Assembly: GCF_000012945.1 (NCBI RefSeq)
Contig: NC_007509.1
Span: 744,001 to 808,000 of the forward strand
Reading direction: 5' to 3'
Length of the DNA: 64,000 bases
Source: Burkholderia lata
GTDB lineage: Bacteria; Pseudomonadota; Gammaproteobacteria; Burkholderiales; Burkholderiaceae
Shown: positions 63,306 through 64,000 of the stretch, one piece after another
Layout of the letters: each line of letters starts with the position of its first letter
Position numbering within the stretch: the first letter of the stretch is position 1
Position numbers and translations under genes: made by a program
Notes under the pieces: model-generated
What the model was told of the DNA's origin: nothing
Database searches by the model: none
What the model saw: the letters and a program-made list of their open reading frames with translations, nothing else

Positions 63306-64000
63306 ATGAACGCACCCGCTGATTCCACTCCCTCCGCCCCGTCGGTACTCGGCGTCTATCGTCAACTGGCGGACCCGTCCGCCGGGCAATGGATCGTCAG
63401 CCGCTCCGAACGCGCGCACATGTACCGCATCCAGCATCACCGGGCTGACGGCAGCACGTCGGTCGATACGGTCGTCGATGCGGACAACCTCGACGCGAAG
63501 CTGCGCAAGTGGATCCAGGAAGGCTTCGTCCGGCGCGACGCAGGCGACCGTGCGGCGCCCGCTCATCGCAGCGCGTTCATGCAGGCGCTACGGAGCGCAC
63601 ATGCGTCGCGACCGGCGGCAGCCGGCGATGCGGCGCAGCTCGCGCACGTGGGCGGCGTGCCGATGCCGCGCGGCCCGGGCGGGCCGCTCGTGCCGCCGCT
63701 GAACCCGGCCTACCTGTTCACCGCGCGCGCGACGAACGTGCTGGAAGACATCGTCGAGAACCGGCGCATCCTGCTGATCGGCCACACCGGCACCGGCAAG
63801 ACGAGCCTCATCGAGCAGGCCGCCGCGCTGGCCGGCCATGGCGTGCTGCGCTCGAACATGAACGGGCAGACGACGGTCGGCGATTTCGTCGGGTTCTGGA
63901 CCGTCAAGGGCGGCGAGACGATCTGGGTCGACGGCGTGCTGCCGACCGCGATGCGCGAAGGGCTGTGGCTCATCGTCGACGAGATCGACTTCGCGGAACC
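63306..64000 (+). CDS. AAA_5-type (MoxR/CobS/CbbQ-like) ATPase, N-terminal part
   Basis: The gene runs off the right edge; 231 codons are visible. After an N-terminal region of about 140 residues with a Pro/Gly linker, Walker A appears as GHTGTGKT (LLIGHTGTGKTSLIEQ), then NMNGQTTVGDFVGFW and Walker B LWLIVDEIDFAE. This block order matches AAA_5/MoxR-like or CobS-like ATPases, often encoded next to a von Willebrand factor A protein. The partner gene would be beyond the window. The ATG at 63306 (MNAPADSTPS) is the first in frame. Confidence 0.8.
   Translation, partial: MNAPADSTPSAPSVLGVYRQLADPSAGQWIVSRSERAHMYRIQHHRADGSTSVDTVVDADNLDAKLRKWIQEGFVRRDAGDRAAPAHRSAFMQALRSAHASRPAAAGDAAQLAHVGGVPMPRGPGGPLVPPLNPAYLFTARATNVLEDIVENRRILLIGHTGTGKTSLIEQAAALAGHGVLRSNMNGQTTVGDFVGFWTVKGGETIWVDGVLPTAMREGLWLIVDEIDFAE

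Overview
The window is high-GC, densely coded DNA with the codon usage and gene content of the Burkholderia cepacia complex. The strongest pointers are a tad/Flp pilus locus, an aidA gene next to an AidA-lectin fusion gene, the start of a ZmpA-type metalloprotease gene, and a large trimeric autotransporter. From memory, these sit on the third replicon (pC3) of B. cenocepacia; that placement is inference. I saw no rRNA, tRNA, CRISPR array, insertion sequence or phage.

Layout. 1-6.7 kb: start of a secreted M4 protease gene (cut by the window edge), an MFS exporter with a possible overlapping 41-residue leader ORF, a P-loop kinase-like gene and a decayed copy of its 3' end, an SDR, a VOC protein and a lipoprotein. 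6.8-11.2 kb: a 1451-residue trimeric autotransporter adhesin with a 741-bp internal tandem duplication. 12.3-16.7 kb: a response regulator with an AraC output domain, convergent with a TonB-dependent siderophore receptor, then an alginate-lyase-like protein. 16.7-23.0 kb: an AraC regulator divergent from an aromatic-oxidation operon (dienelactone hydrolase fused to a SnoaL-like domain, SDR, StyA-like monooxygenase, flavin reductase, SphA-like outer-membrane protein), with four CGGATA elements between them. 23.2-24.4 kb: a beta-lactamase-fold lipoprotein. 24.6-31.1 kb: a TetR regulator and a divergent acyl-CoA degradation operon (acyl-CoA dehydrogenase, thiolase, FadB/FadJ-like protein, CaiB-like CoA-transferase) with a perfect palindrome between them. 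31.1-37.1 kb: a leftward operon of three SPFH (HflK/HflC-like) proteins, one with a His-rich tail, and a P1B-type metal ATPase. 38.2-51.3 kb: a leftward tad locus (three Flp pilins, prepilin peptidase, an extra AAA+ ATPase, cpaB, cpaC, a lipoprotein, three TadE/G-like minor proteins, cpaE, cpaF, tadB, tadC). 52.3-56.4 kb: a rightward glycan operon (two GT87 polytopic glycosyltransferases, a GtrB-like GT2 and a GtrA-like flippase). 56.5-58.2 kb: a lux-box-like element, aidA, and an AidA-LecB fusion lectin. 58.3-64.0 kb: a LysR regulator, a BASS transporter, an M14 peptidase, a GNAT acetyltransferase and the start of an AAA ATPase.

How it fits together: much of the window is a surface and host-interaction arsenal (protease, adhesin, Flp pili, glycan modification, quorum-sensing-associated AidA and lectin). 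Two catabolic modules lie within it, each with its own divergent regulator and visible candidate operators. The least described module is the SPFH plus P1B-ATPase operon. The AAA+ gene inside the tad locus, the AidA-lectin fusion and the hydrolase-SnoaL fusion also deserve attention.
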